Of a DNA stretch of 64,000 bases, positions 52,377 to 60,527 are shown in pieces. A program made the position numbers and the translations under genes. The stretch's first letter is position 1, and every line of letters begins with the position of its first letter. This stretch comes from Planctomycetia bacterium (GTDB taxonomy: Bacteria > Planctomycetota > Phycisphaerae > Phycisphaerales > SM1A02): contig SXOD01000022.1 in NCBI GenBank assembly GCA_005776885.1, positions 42,956 to 106,955 of the forward strand, in the 5' to 3' direction. The notes under the pieces are model-generated. The model ran no database searches and had not been told where the DNA came from. It saw only the letters and a list, made by a program, of their open reading frames with translations.

Positions 52377-53774
52377 GTGTCCTTCACCGACGGGTCGTTC
52401 TTCGTGCTGCTGGTGGCGTTCATGGTGCTGTGGCCGTGTGTGCGCACACGGGCCCAACCGCGATGGATCGCGCTGACGCTCATTTCGTTTGTCTTCTATG
52501 GCTGGTGGGACTGGAGATTCTTGTTCCTCCTGCTCGGGACGGGTTGGATCGACTACATCGCCGCGCGAGTCATGGTGGCCAAGCCCGGGCTTCGCCGCCA
52601 CATGCTCTGGCTGTCGGTTGTCACCAACATTGGGGCGTTGGCTGGTTTCAAGTACCTCGGGTTTGGCATCGACACGCTTGCAGTGTTCTTCGAAATCCCT
52701 TCACAGACCCGGTCGTGGGCTCACGACATCATCCTCCCCGTCGGGATCAGTTTCTACACGTTTCAGTCGCTCTCCTACACGATTGACGTGTATCGGGGTC
52801 ATATTCCTGCGCTCCGGAATGGCTGGCACTTCTTTGCCTACCTGTCGATGTTTCCTCAACTGGTGGCGGGACCAATCGTCCGGGCCACCGACCTCATTCC
52901 GCAGTTGGCGACGCCTGGGCACTTCAACGCGGACAATCGATTCTGGGGACTGCGCGTGGCGGCGTGGGGGTATCTCAAGAAGGTTGTCGTGGCCGACAAC
53001 ATCGCGCCGATCGTGAACGACGCGTTCGCGACCAATCCAGAACTGGGCGTGGGGTGGTGGGTGGTGGCCACGCTCTTCGCGGTGCAGATCTACTGCGACT
53101 TTTCAGGGTATTCGGACATCGCCTGTGGCCTGGCAAGATGGATGGGGTACCAGTTCCCACAGAATTTCCGCCAGCCCTACGCCTCCGCCGGACCTCGCGA
53201 ATTCTGGTCAAGATGGCACATCACGCTCTCCACGTGGTTTCGTGACTACGTCTACATCCCGCTTGGCGGGTCACGGCGAGGAGCAGGTCGGACGGTCGTC
53301 AATCAGGCCTTCACCATGATCGTGTCGGGGCTCTGGCATGGTGCCGACTGGACGTTTGTGGCGTGGGGTGCGTTTCACGCCGCGCTGCTCATTCTTGAGC
53401 GATGGCTGACCGGAGGCAAGACACCCGAGTACCGCGGCGGAGTTCGCGTGATCGCGGTCGCGATCACGTTCGCCGCCGTTCTGGTCGGGTGGGTGCTCTT
53501 CCGGGCAGACTCAATTGGGCAAGCCTGGCGCATCATCATCCAGATGTTTAGTGTGCGATGTGGCGGAATGCCGTGGCTGTCGCTGCCCAGCCTGTGGGTA
53601 GCCAGCGCAGTCATTGGTCTCGGAATGATGCATCACGCGGTCGCGAGCCGGCGCCGTGGTGCGCATCTCTCAGCATGGCCGGTTGGACTGCAATCGGTTC
53701 TCGTTGTCATTGCGCTCACGGCCTGTGTGTTCCTGAGAGGGCCAGGCAGCGATTTCATCTACTTCCAGTTCTGA
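52377..53774 (+). CDS. MBOAT-family O-acyltransferase (AlgI-like)
   Basis: A 465-residue membrane protein with about 10-11 hydrophobic segments. The motifs FPQLVAGPIVR, YCDFSGYSDIACGLARWMGY, FWSRWHITLSTWFRDYVYIPLG (listed in part) and LWHGADW with the active-site His identify an AlgI/PatA-type MBOAT, which moves acetyl groups across the membrane to an extracytoplasmic polysaccharide or peptidoglycan. A GTG start is used. The next gene, 11 bases on, encodes a membrane-anchored SGNH-like partner, the usual pairing. It probably acetylates the polymer of this locus. Confidence 0.88.
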   Translation: MSFTDGSFFVLLVAFMVLWPCVRTRAQPRWIALTLISFVFYGWWDWRFLFLLLGTGWIDYIAARVMVAKPGLRRHMLWLSVVTNIGALAGFKYLGFGIDTLAVFFEIPSQTRSWAHDIILPVGISFYTFQSLSYTIDVYRGHIPALRNGWHFFAYLSMFPQLVAGPIVRATDLIPQLATPGHFNADNRFWGLRVAAWGYLKKVVVADNIAPIVNDAFATNPELGVGWWVVATLFAVQIYCDFSGYSDIACGLARWMGYQFPQNFRQPYASAGPREFWSRWHITLSTWFRDYVYIPLGGSRRGAGRTVVNQAFTMIVSGLWHGADWTFVAWGAFHAALLILERWLTGGKTPEYRGGVRVIAVAITFAAVLVGWVLFRADSIGQAWRIIIQMFSVRCGGMPWLSLPSLWVASAVIGLGMMHHAVASRRRGAHLSAWPVGLQSVLVVIALTACVFLRGPGSDFIYFQF

Positions 53775-53785
53775 GCGGCGCACAC

Positions 53786-54853
53786 ATGATTGCCAGGGAA
53801 CACCAGATGTACAGTCCGCCATCCGCCCCACATGCAGGGCTATGGTTGCCGCCGGGCGGAGACGGGGGGCGTGCCACGCCATTGCTCGACCGGGCGTTGT
53901 GGACACTGGTCGCATTCATCGTCGTGAGCGGATCATTCGCAGTTCTGAGGTCGGATGTCCGATTCGCCGGCGCACCCAAGTGGTTCTGGATGGAGAAACT
54001 CACTTGGGGGGCCGACGCGGATGTGGTGATCGCGGGGGACTCAAGGGTGTATCGCGGGGTGGATCCGTCGGTCTTCGAGGAGCAGCTCGGCATCGCACGA
54101 AACTTCGGGTTCAGTTCGGCGAAGTTCACCACGGAGTTCCTCGCTGGTGCCGAGGCGGTGCTCGATCCGAAGGGGCACCGGGTGCTGATCCTGGGATTGT
54201 CGGCCTTCTCGCTCAACGACGGTTCGTCGCCGAGGGACGGGTTTACTGAAGCGCAGCGTGACCTCGCTCGGCTCCGCCTCCCAATCGCTGTGGCGCGCGC
54301 ACTCGAACAGTGGGAACTGGCTGCCGGGCCAATCGCGCTGGACGCAGGAGGTATGGCAGGAGAAGGTGAGGCGAGCGGCTTGGCGCGGGCAACCACAGAC
54401 GAATACGCACAGGTCTTCCACGGGAATGGCTGGGTTGAGTCGGACCGGTACGTGGCCGACCCAATCGCCAATGGACTGGCGGTGGTGCGGAAGGATTATG
54501 CGGGGGAGACACTGGTGGACGCTGGGGATGCCGGTCGTAGCCCCGCGAACTCGCCAGGCCCGTTGGCAAAAGGGCTCGTCAAGCGAGCGCACGAGCTCGT
54601 CGACCGTGGTGTCACGGTCGTTGCCTTCCGGGTCCCAGTGCCGCCTGAGGTGGCCGCCGAGGAGGATCGCCTGAGCGGCATAAACTTCGGGCGACTGCAT
54701 CAAGAATTGGAAGCCGCCGGTGCGCTATGGGTGGACGTGCCCTACGACGGGCTTCGCTCCTACGACGGCTCGCACCTTGATGGGGAGAGCGCAACAGCTC
54801 TCTCGCAGGCGCTCATTCGTGGAACCCCTGGGCGCAATGTTGTCCCTGACTAG
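53786..54853 (+). CDS. Membrane-anchored SGNH-like partner of MBOAT acyltransferase
   Basis: A 355-residue protein. One membrane helix near residues 35-55 is followed by VVIAGDSRVYRGVDPSVFEE, an SGNH/GDSL first block with the catalytic Ser in GDS. Near the C-terminus, YDGSHLDGESA supplies an Asp-x-x-His pair. AlgJ/AlgX-like partners take the acetyl group from the MBOAT protein and attach it to polysaccharide. It starts 11 bases after the MBOAT gene. The frame is open 76 codons upstream inside that gene, but ATG 53786 fits the membrane anchor. Confidence 0.75.
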   Translation: MIAREHQMYSPPSAPHAGLWLPPGGDGGRATPLLDRALWTLVAFIVVSGSFAVLRSDVRFAGAPKWFWMEKLTWGADADVVIAGDSRVYRGVDPSVFEEQLGIARNFGFSSAKFTTEFLAGAEAVLDPKGHRVLILGLSAFSLNDGSSPRDGFTEAQRDLARLRLPIAVARALEQWELAAGPIALDAGGMAGEGEASGLARATTDEYAQVFHGNGWVESDRYVADPIANGLAVVRKDYAGETLVDAGDAGRSPANSPGPLAKGLVKRAHELVDRGVTVVAFRVPVPPEVAAEEDRLSGINFGRLHQELEAAGALWVDVPYDGLRSYDGSHLDGESATALSQALIRGTPGRNVVPD

Positions 54854-54868
54854 GTAAACTCCCCGGGT

Positions 54869-55876
54869 ATGCCCAGTCATCAATTGTCTCGGGGTACACC
54901 TGCACCTCGGTTTGCACTTACCGGTCTGGCCGGGTTCATTGCGCCACGGCACCTCAAGGCGATCAAGGAAGTCGGCGGCGACTTGGTGGCGGCGCTTGAC
55001 CCCAGCGACAGCGTGGGGATCATCGACTCGCACTTCCCCGAGGCGGATTTCTTCACGGAATTCGAGCGTTTCGATCGCCATCTGGAAAAGTTGCGCCGCG
55101 AGGGGCGCGGCGTGGACTACGTCACGGTGTGCTCGCCGAACTACCTCCATGACGCGCACATCAGGATGGCACTGCGCAATCATGCTCACGCGATCTGCGA
55201 AAAGCCGATCGTCCTGAACCCCTGGAACATCGACGCACTGGCTGAACTTGAGCGCGAGTATGGCAAGAAGGTGAGCACGATCCTCCAGGTACGCCATCAT
55301 CCGGCGATCATTGCGCTGCGAGAGCAGTATCACGGCGCAAGCGCTGTCGCGACTGGCGCGTGTGACCGAATCGCCGACGTGGATGTCACGTACATCACAT
55401 CGCGCGGCAAGTGGTATCACCGCAGTTGGAAGGGCGACCTGGAGAAGTCCGGCGGCATCGCGACAAACATCGGCGTGCACTTCTTTGACATGCTCGGCTG
55501 GATCTTTGGGCCGATGAAGCAGTCCACCGTGCACCGGCGCCAGGACGACTGCGCATCGGGCGTCTTGGAATTGGAGCGCGCGCGGGTGCGGTGGTTCTTG
55601 TCCGTGAGCTCCGAGCACCTCCCCGACGCGGCAAGGGCGAGTGGGCAACGCACCTACCGCTCCATTACGGTCGACGGCAAAGAGGTGGAATTCAGCGAGG
55701 GATTTGGTGACCTCCACACGGTGAGTTACCGCGAAATCCTCGCGGGACGGGGGTACGGGCTTGCGGACGCGCGGCCATCGGTCGAGATGGTTCAATCGAT
55801 CCGTGTAGCGCCCATCGCTCCGCTCCATGGCGACTATCACCCCAAGTGCCAGTTCGTCGAGGCGGTGGCGTCGTGA
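54869..55876 (+). CDS. wlbA: WlbA/WbpB-type oxidoreductase, copy 2 (full length)
   Basis: A 335-residue Gfo/Idh/MocA-family dehydrogenase, very close to copy 1 at 39125 across its whole length but with an intact C-terminus ([30 protein letters not shown]). [20 protein letters not shown] then EKP, and [18 protein letters not shown] carry the NAD and substrate sites. It oxidises UDP-GlcNAcA at C3 to begin 2,3-diacetamido uronic acid synthesis. The TGA overlaps the GTG of the wbpD gene. The UDP-GlcNAc 6-dehydrogenase and WbpI epimerase for the pathway are not in this window. Confidence 0.88.
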   Translation: MPSHQLSRGTPAPRFALTGLAGFIAPRHLKAIKEVGGDLVAALDPSDSVGIIDSHFPEADFFTEFERFDRHLEKLRREGRGVDYVTVCSPNYLHDAHIRMALRNHAHAICEKPIVLNPWNIDALAELEREYGKKVSTILQVRHHPAIIALREQYHGASAVATGACDRIADVDVTYITSRGKWYHRSWKGDLEKSGGIATNIGVHFFDMLGWIFGPMKQSTVHRRQDDCASGVLELERARVRWFLSVSSEHLPDAARASGQRTYRSITVDGKEVEFSEGFGDLHTVSYREILAGRGYGLADARPSVEMVQSIRVAPIAPLHGDYHPKCQFVEAVAS

Positions 55877-56481
55877 GCGGGGCTCCCAACGTGGCATTGC
55901 AAGGAACTCCCGCTACGGTCCATCCGTCGGCGATCGTTGATCTCGGTGCCGCGATTGGCGCGGGCACGCGAGTGTGGCACTTCGCCCATGTGTGCAGCGG
56001 AGCCGTGATTGGCGAGCGATGCTCGCTTGGCCAGGGCGTCTTCGTCGGCCACCGCGTGCGGATCGGCAGCAATGTCAAAATCCAGAACAATGTCAGCGTC
56101 TACGACAATGTGACTTTGGAGGACGATGTCTTCTGCGGACCCAGCATGGTGTTCACCAACGTCTACAACCCGCGCTCTGCGGTGACGCGCAAGGACGAAT
56201 ACCGCGACACCGTTGTCAAGCGTGGGGCCACGCTTGGCGCGAACTGCACGATCGTGTGCGGTGTCACTATTGGCGAGCATGCATTCATTGGAGCTGGCGC
56301 CCTCATCAACCGCGATGTCAGGCCGTACTCGCTGATGGCCGGTGTCCCCGCAAGACAGATCGGTTGGATGAGCGCGTTCGGCGAGCGCATTCCGCTGCCA
56401 GCCACCGGTCACGGCGAGTGGGCTTGCCCTCGCACGGGCGAGAGATATATGTTGGATGATGGGGGACTGCGTCGGGCGTGA
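55873..56481 (+). CDS. wbpD: WbpD/WlbB-type UDP-3-amino-sugar N-acetyltransferase, copy 2
   Basis: A 202-residue left-handed beta-helix acetyltransferase nearly identical in layout to copy 1 ([61 protein letters not shown]). It starts at a GTG that overlaps the wlbA stop (GTGA), so the two are translationally coupled. Differences from copy 1 are mostly synonymous or at the two ends. It acts after a transaminase that is not obviously encoded nearby. The downstream 193 bases contain no gene I can support. Confidence 0.87.
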   Translation: MSGAPNVALQGTPATVHPSAIVDLGAAIGAGTRVWHFAHVCSGAVIGERCSLGQGVFVGHRVRIGSNVKIQNNVSVYDNVTLEDDVFCGPSMVFTNVYNPRSAVTRKDEYRDTVVKRGATLGANCTIVCGVTIGEHAFIGAGALINRDVRPYSLMAGVPARQIGWMSAFGERIPLPATGHGEWACPRTGERYMLDDGGLRRA

Positions 56482-56674
56482 CTCGAGCCCGGGTTGGAGG
56501 CACGGCGAGCGAGCCGGACCACGCCAGTCAGCCCGCGTCGAATCGCGGCTGCGGGTTGATAGTTCCGTCATCGACGAGAAATCGGACTTCCGCACTCGAG
56601 CGTTTGGCCAAGCCACTCGCGAAGAATGCATACGGTCGGTACTTGCTGGGTCTGGTGTCGGAACAGGTGCACTG

Positions 56675-57223
56675 ATGCAGGTCGAGCGACTGGGACTGCC
56701 CGAGATCGTGCTGCTCACGCCAAGAGTGTTTTCGGATGACCGAGGCTGGTTCTCCGAGACCTACAACGAGCGAATCGTCAACGAGGCACTCGGGGGCCCC
56801 GTCCGCTTCGTGCAGGACAATCACTCCAGGTCTGGGAAGGGTGTGTTGCGAGGCCTCCACTACCAGTTGCCGCCGCACGCGCAGGGGAAATTGGTGAGGG
56901 TCATCCGCGGCGCGGTGTTCGATGTGGCCGTCGATGTGCGCCGCTCCTCACACACCTTTGGCCACCACATCACCGTCGAACTCTCGGAAGAGAACCGCCA
57001 GCAACTTTGGATCCCAGCGGGGTTTGCACATGGGTTCCTGGCGTTGAGCGACGGGGCGGAAGTGCTCTACAAGACCACCGATGTCTGGGCGCCCGAGTGC
57101 GAGCGCTCGATCCGGTGGGACGACCCAACGCTCGATCTGCCGTGGCCTGCCGGAGTGGCGACGCGCCTGGCGCCGAAGGATGCGGGCGCGCCGCGCCTTG
57201 AAGCTGCGGATCTGTTCCCGTAG
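56675..57223 (+). CDS. rfbC: dTDP-4-dehydrorhamnose 3,5-epimerase
   Basis: A 182-residue cupin. The active-site segments are VQDNHSRSGKGVLRGLHYQLP (His catalytic base; RGLHYQ is the signature, given here as two parts) and WIPAGFAHGFLALSD, plus YKTTDVWAPECERSIRWDDP. It converts dTDP-4-keto-6-deoxyglucose to the L-rhamnose series for polysaccharide synthesis. RfbA, RfbB and RfbD are not within the window. The reading frame extends to 56456, but ATG 56675 begins the conserved protein. It closes the polysaccharide locus. Confidence 0.9.
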   Translation: MQVERLGLPEIVLLTPRVFSDDRGWFSETYNERIVNEALGGPVRFVQDNHSRSGKGVLRGLHYQLPPHAQGKLVRVIRGAVFDVAVDVRRSSHTFGHHITVELSEENRQQLWIPAGFAHGFLALSDGAEVLYKTTDVWAPECERSIRWDDPTLDLPWPAGVATRLAPKDAGAPRLEAADLFP

Positions 57224-57322
57224 TGGCGCTTGCATCAGCCCGCTGGCGCACCCTGGCGACCCTGCTCACACCGTGACCTTTGGCCCACGGGACCCGCGTT
57301 GGGGGAGGCGACCGCGAAGTCC

Positions 57323-57431
57323 GCGCGGAATCGGACTTCGTTCTGGAGGTTGGCGCGGAATCGGCCCTCGTTTTGGACCTTGGCGCGGAATCGGACTTCG
57401 TTCCAGACGTTTGCTCGGAATCGGTCATCCG
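57323..57431. repeat. 30-bp tandem repeat, about 3.6 copies
   Basis: Units begin at 57323, 57353, 57383 and 57413, each starting GCGCGGAATCGG (last unit GCTCGGAATCGG) and continuing with ACTTCGTT-like sequence. Copies differ by several substitutions, so the array is not brand new. It lies in the 255-bp gap between rfbC and the hydrolase gene, ending about 50 bases before the hydrolase start. Because 30 is a multiple of three, every frame through it encodes a 10-residue repeat, but no convincing gene was found. Confidence 0.85.
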
Positions 57432-57478
57432 AAGGCCGTTTTCGAGCGGACCTGGGTGAGCCCTAGCATCTCGCCTTC

Positions 57479-59035
57479 ATGGCGATCCAAAAGCAGCTTC
57501 TAAGGGTCTTCGTTCCGCTTATGGTCCTTGCGATGGCCCCTTGGTGCGCGGCGCAAGACCCGTCACCCGTCGCCGCTCCCGCCACCACCTCCCCCATCCC
57601 CGGCACCTACATCGGCTCGCTCTCCGTCGGCCCCACGTCCCTCACGATCGTCTACCACATCACACTGGCGGAGGACAGCACGCCTGGCACGCTCTCGGCC
57701 TCCATGGACTCGCCCGACCAGGGCGCCTACGGCATTCCGTTTGACTCGGTGGAGTTCAACGCGGCGGATCGATCCCTCACGTTGCCGTGCAAGTTGGTGA
57801 ACGGCGAGTTCCATGGCTTGCTCTCCGAAGACAACAATCAACTCTCAGGCACCTGGACCCAGATGGGCAACACGCTTCCGCTCACGCTCACGCGCGGCGA
57901 ACTGGAGAAACCCAAGCGCCCGCAGATGCCCACTGTGCCGTACCCGTACACCGAGCGCGAGGTGACGATCGAGCGCACGCCGGCGCAGGGCGGGACTCAG
58001 GCGGCCTTCACTCTCGCTGGCACGCTGACTCTTCCGACGGGCGCCTCCGCCACCGCCGCCCCGCAGGCACCCGCCACCTCCGCCGCCCCGCAAGCGCTCC
58101 CCACCGCCCCATTCCCGGCGATCATCTTCATCACCGGTTCCGGCCCGCAGGATCGCGATGAGTCGCTGATGGGCCACAAGCCGTTCCTGGTGATCGCCGA
58201 TGCGTTGATTCGCGCAGGGTTCGCCACGCTCCGCTTGGACGACCGCGGCGTCGGTTCGTCCACCGGCTCGATGGCGACCGCCACCTCACATGACCTCGTC
58301 TACGACACCGCCGCCGCGCTGGAGTGGCTCAAAGCCCAGCCGGAAATCGATCCCACTCGCATTGGACTCCTTGGCCACAGCGAAGGGGGCATGATCGCGC
58401 CGATGCTTGCTGCGCAGTTTGCTCAGGCCACGCGGTCAGGGCAAAGGGACGACATCGCCTTCATGGTGCTCCTTGCCGGACCCGGCACGCCGTGCGACCA
58501 GCTCCTCGTCGAGCAGACCAAGCTCATCGGACTTGCAGCAGGCGCCACCGATGCCGACCTCGCGCCGCACCTTGACCTCCTGACGCAGTCGGTTGCCTGG
58601 GCCAAGGACCCAGCCATTTCGGATGCTGACCTCATCGGCCGCATGCGCGCAGCGGTGATCGCTTCGGGACAGCCGATCCCGCCCGAGGCGGAGCCCGCGC
58701 TCGAGCAGCAGTTCAAGTCGATGTCGTCCCCGTGGATGCGCGCGTTCTTGGCCTACGACCCCGCGCCCGCGCTCTTGGCTGTCACCTGCCCAACCCTGGC
58801 GCTCTTTGGCGAGCGGGATCTGCAAGTCCCGGCAGCCAGCAACGCACCAGCGATGCGCGCGGCGCTCGCCCACAACCCGCACGCGATCATCGAGACCGTT
58901 CCCGGCGCCAACCACCTGTTTCAGCCGTGCGAGACCGGCGGGATTGACGAGTACGCCAAGATCGAATTGACCATCGACCCCGTGGTGCTGGATCGGATCG
59001 TGCGTTTCCTGCGCGAGTGTGCGCCTCAGTCGTGA
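57479..59035 (+). CDS. Secreted alpha/beta hydrolase
   Basis: A 518-residue protein. A signal peptide ends near CAAQD, followed by a beta-rich N-terminal domain of about 120 residues and an Ala/Pro-rich linker. An alpha/beta hydrolase domain begins near residue 215 (AIIFITGSGPQDRDES). GLLGHSEGGMIAP is the nucleophile elbow (Ser in GHSEGG), LALFGERDLQVPA likely carries the Asp, and PGANHLFQ the His. It resembles the esterase/S9-like hydrolases found with exported enzymes. The substrate is unknown. The ATG at 57479 matches the signal peptide start. Confidence 0.82.
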   Translation: MAIQKQLLRVFVPLMVLAMAPWCAAQDPSPVAAPATTSPIPGTYIGSLSVGPTSLTIVYHITLAEDSTPGTLSASMDSPDQGAYGIPFDSVEFNAADRSLTLPCKLVNGEFHGLLSEDNNQLSGTWTQMGNTLPLTLTRGELEKPKRPQMPTVPYPYTEREVTIERTPAQGGTQAAFTLAGTLTLPTGASATAAPQAPATSAAPQALPTAPFPAIIFITGSGPQDRDESLMGHKPFLVIADALIRAGFATLRLDDRGVGSSTGSMATATSHDLVYDTAAALEWLKAQPEIDPTRIGLLGHSEGGMIAPMLAAQFAQATRSGQRDDIAFMVLLAGPGTPCDQLLVEQTKLIGLAAGATDADLAPHLDLLTQSVAWAKDPAISDADLIGRMRAAVIASGQPIPPEAEPALEQQFKSMSSPWMRAFLAYDPAPALLAVTCPTLALFGERDLQVPAASNAPAMRAALAHNPHAIIETVPGANHLFQPCETGGIDEYAKIELTIDPVVLDRIVRFLRECAPQS

Positions 59036-59093
59036 GCGAACGGGACTGCGCCCGCAGCGGCCGCGACGAGCGAACGGGACTGCGCCCGCAGCG
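59034..59093. repeat. 26-bp direct repeat, two copies
   Basis: GAGCGAACGGGACTGCGCCC followed by GCAGCG occurs at 59034-59059 and again at 59068-59093, separated by 8 bases (period 34). The first copy overlaps the stop codon of the hydrolase gene, and the second ends 9 bases before the stop of the convergent EAL gene. Each contains a short GC-rich inverted repeat (CTGCGCCCGCAG). A bidirectional terminator is possible but unproven. Confidence 0.75.
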
Positions 59094-59101
59094 ACCGCCC
59101 C

Positions 59102-60394
59102 TTACCGAGCGAGCCCGTGCTCCCGGCTCCTCGCTGGAACTGAAGCCGCGCACAACTGCTCTTTTCGGACCCTGCCGTACCACTCCCCCATCCACTGCGG
59201 GAGGCTCTCCGCGGGCATCGGAGCTCCGACAAAGTAGCCCTGCGCGCAGGTCGCGCCGGCGTCTCGCAGGTACTTCCAGTCGGCGGCCGTCTCAACCCCT
59301 TCAGCCACCGAGGTCACCCCCAGGTCCCGTGCGAGGTTCACGGTGGAGCGGACGAATGCGGCCAGTCGATTGTCGCCGTGAGCGCCGTTCGTGAACGCCT
59401 TGTCGATCTTGAGCTCGTCGACTGGCAGGTCTCTCAGGTGCGGGAACACTGAGTGGCCCGTGCCGAAGTCATCCAGCGAGAGTCGGAACCGGTTCATTCG
59501 CAGGCGAATGAGCGCGTCGAGGATCCGCGTCTCTTCGCCCATCACCTCACTCTCGGTGACCTCCACGCTGACTGTTTCGGGGGGGACATGGAGCTCCTTG
59601 GTGAGTCGGATGAGTTCCTGCGAGAGCGATGGATCAATGAGGTCGCCCATCGTCACGTTGAGGGCCAGGTTGAGTTGGAGGCCATCCCGGCGCCACGCCG
59701 CCGCCTGCTTGAGACCCGCTTCCACGACGAGCCGAGTCAGCGACAGCATGAGGCCGCTGGAACTGGCCAGAGAGAGGAATCGATCCGGGGGCGCGATGGT
59801 CCCGTTCGGCTGGGGCCATCGAACCAGGGCTTCGACGCCGCACACCCGACCGTCATCGATGAGCACTTGCGGCTGGAAGTGGAGGGTGAGCTCACGACGT
59901 TCGATCGCGCGAGCCAGGTCGACCGGAGAGAACGCACGATGTCCAGATTGCGAGTCGCGGGGCGCCCGCATTCTGCGCTCCCCCAAGACTTCTCGGATGT
60001 CGTCACGACTCAGCGGCTTGGTCTTCAGCCCCACGATCGACAGGCCGTAGTTGGAGGCCAGCATGCGCGACGCCCTCAGCGTGCCGGGGTCCTCACCGCT
60101 GAGGAGGAGCAGGTCGCCCGAAAAGGCGCCTGCACCAAGCGCGCGGAGCACGTCCGCGCCATCGACTTCAGGCATGTTGAGGTCCAGCACCACGAGGTCG
60201 GGGCACCGGTCGGACCGCAGGCAGGCCTGTATGGCCTCGGCCCCTCCGGGGAGGGAAACGGCCTCAGTGACCCCGGCATCCCTGAACTGGCGAGTCAGGA
60301 GGGCGCACATGAAGGGGTCGTCGTCGACCACCAAGACGCGCAGAGAGTCTCGTGGTGGCGTGTGCTCCTCAGTGATCGTGCACTCATTCCGCAT
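59102..60394 (-). CDS. Response regulator with EAL (cyclic-di-GMP phosphodiesterase) domain
   Basis: A 430-residue protein. An N-terminal receiver domain has VVDDDPF acidic residues, phospho-acceptor Asp in VVLDLNMPEVDG and the Lys in LKTKPLS. The EAL domain (about 165-410) retains the catalytic set: VEALVRW, LNLALNVTMGDL, VEVTESEV, SLDDFGTG, DELKIDKAF, VAEGVET and QGYFVGAPM. It should therefore cleave c-di-GMP to pGpG. It is divergent from a CHASE hybrid histidine kinase, 133 bases apart, which is a plausible phosphodonor. c-di-GMP control of exopolysaccharide would fit the neighbouring locus (inference). Confidence 0.88.
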   Translation of the reverse strand: MRNECTITEEHTPPRDSLRVLVVDDDPFMCALLTRQFRDAGVTEAVSLPGGAEAIQACLRSDRCPDLVVLDLNMPEVDGADVLRALGAGAFSGDLLLLSGEDPGTLRASRMLASNYGLSIVGLKTKPLSRDDIREVLGERRMRAPRDSQSGHRAFSPVDLARAIERRELTLHFQPQVLIDDGRVCGVEALVRWPQPNGTIAPPDRFLSLASSSGLMLSLTRLVVEAGLKQAAAWRRDGLQLNLALNVTMGDLIDPSLSQELIRLTKELHVPPETVSVEVTESEVMGEETRILDALIRLRMNRFRLSLDDFGTGHSVFPHLRDLPVDELKIDKAFTNGAHGDNRLAAFVRSTVNLARDLGVTSVAEGVETAADWKYLRDAGATCAQGYFVGAPMPAESLPQWMGEWYGRVRKEQLCAASVPARSREHGLAR

Positions 60395-60527
60395 GGCTAG
60401 CCCGAACGGAAGGCATTGCGGCGGCGTTGATACATGAAAAGACGCTCGAATTCCGAATTCTGCTCGCCGGAATCAGTGCCGGGAGGAGGTGTCCGGTCGC
60501 ACGCATCTCCGTACTATCTGATGTGCC

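Noticed and set aside
50862..52601. Longer N-terminal form of the flippase starting at 52601
   Set aside because: The extra 105 residues are charged, lack membrane segments and lie antisense to the MBOAT coding region.
57323..57431. Possible small CRISPR-like array
   Set aside because: The 30-bp units are directly abutting and diverged, with no unique spacers between them and no cas gene nearby.
57230..57466. Short forward frame encoding 10-residue ARNRTSFWRL-like repeats
   Set aside because: It arises automatically from the 30-bp tandem repeat, and the part outside the repeat has no coding character. Kept only as a repeat.
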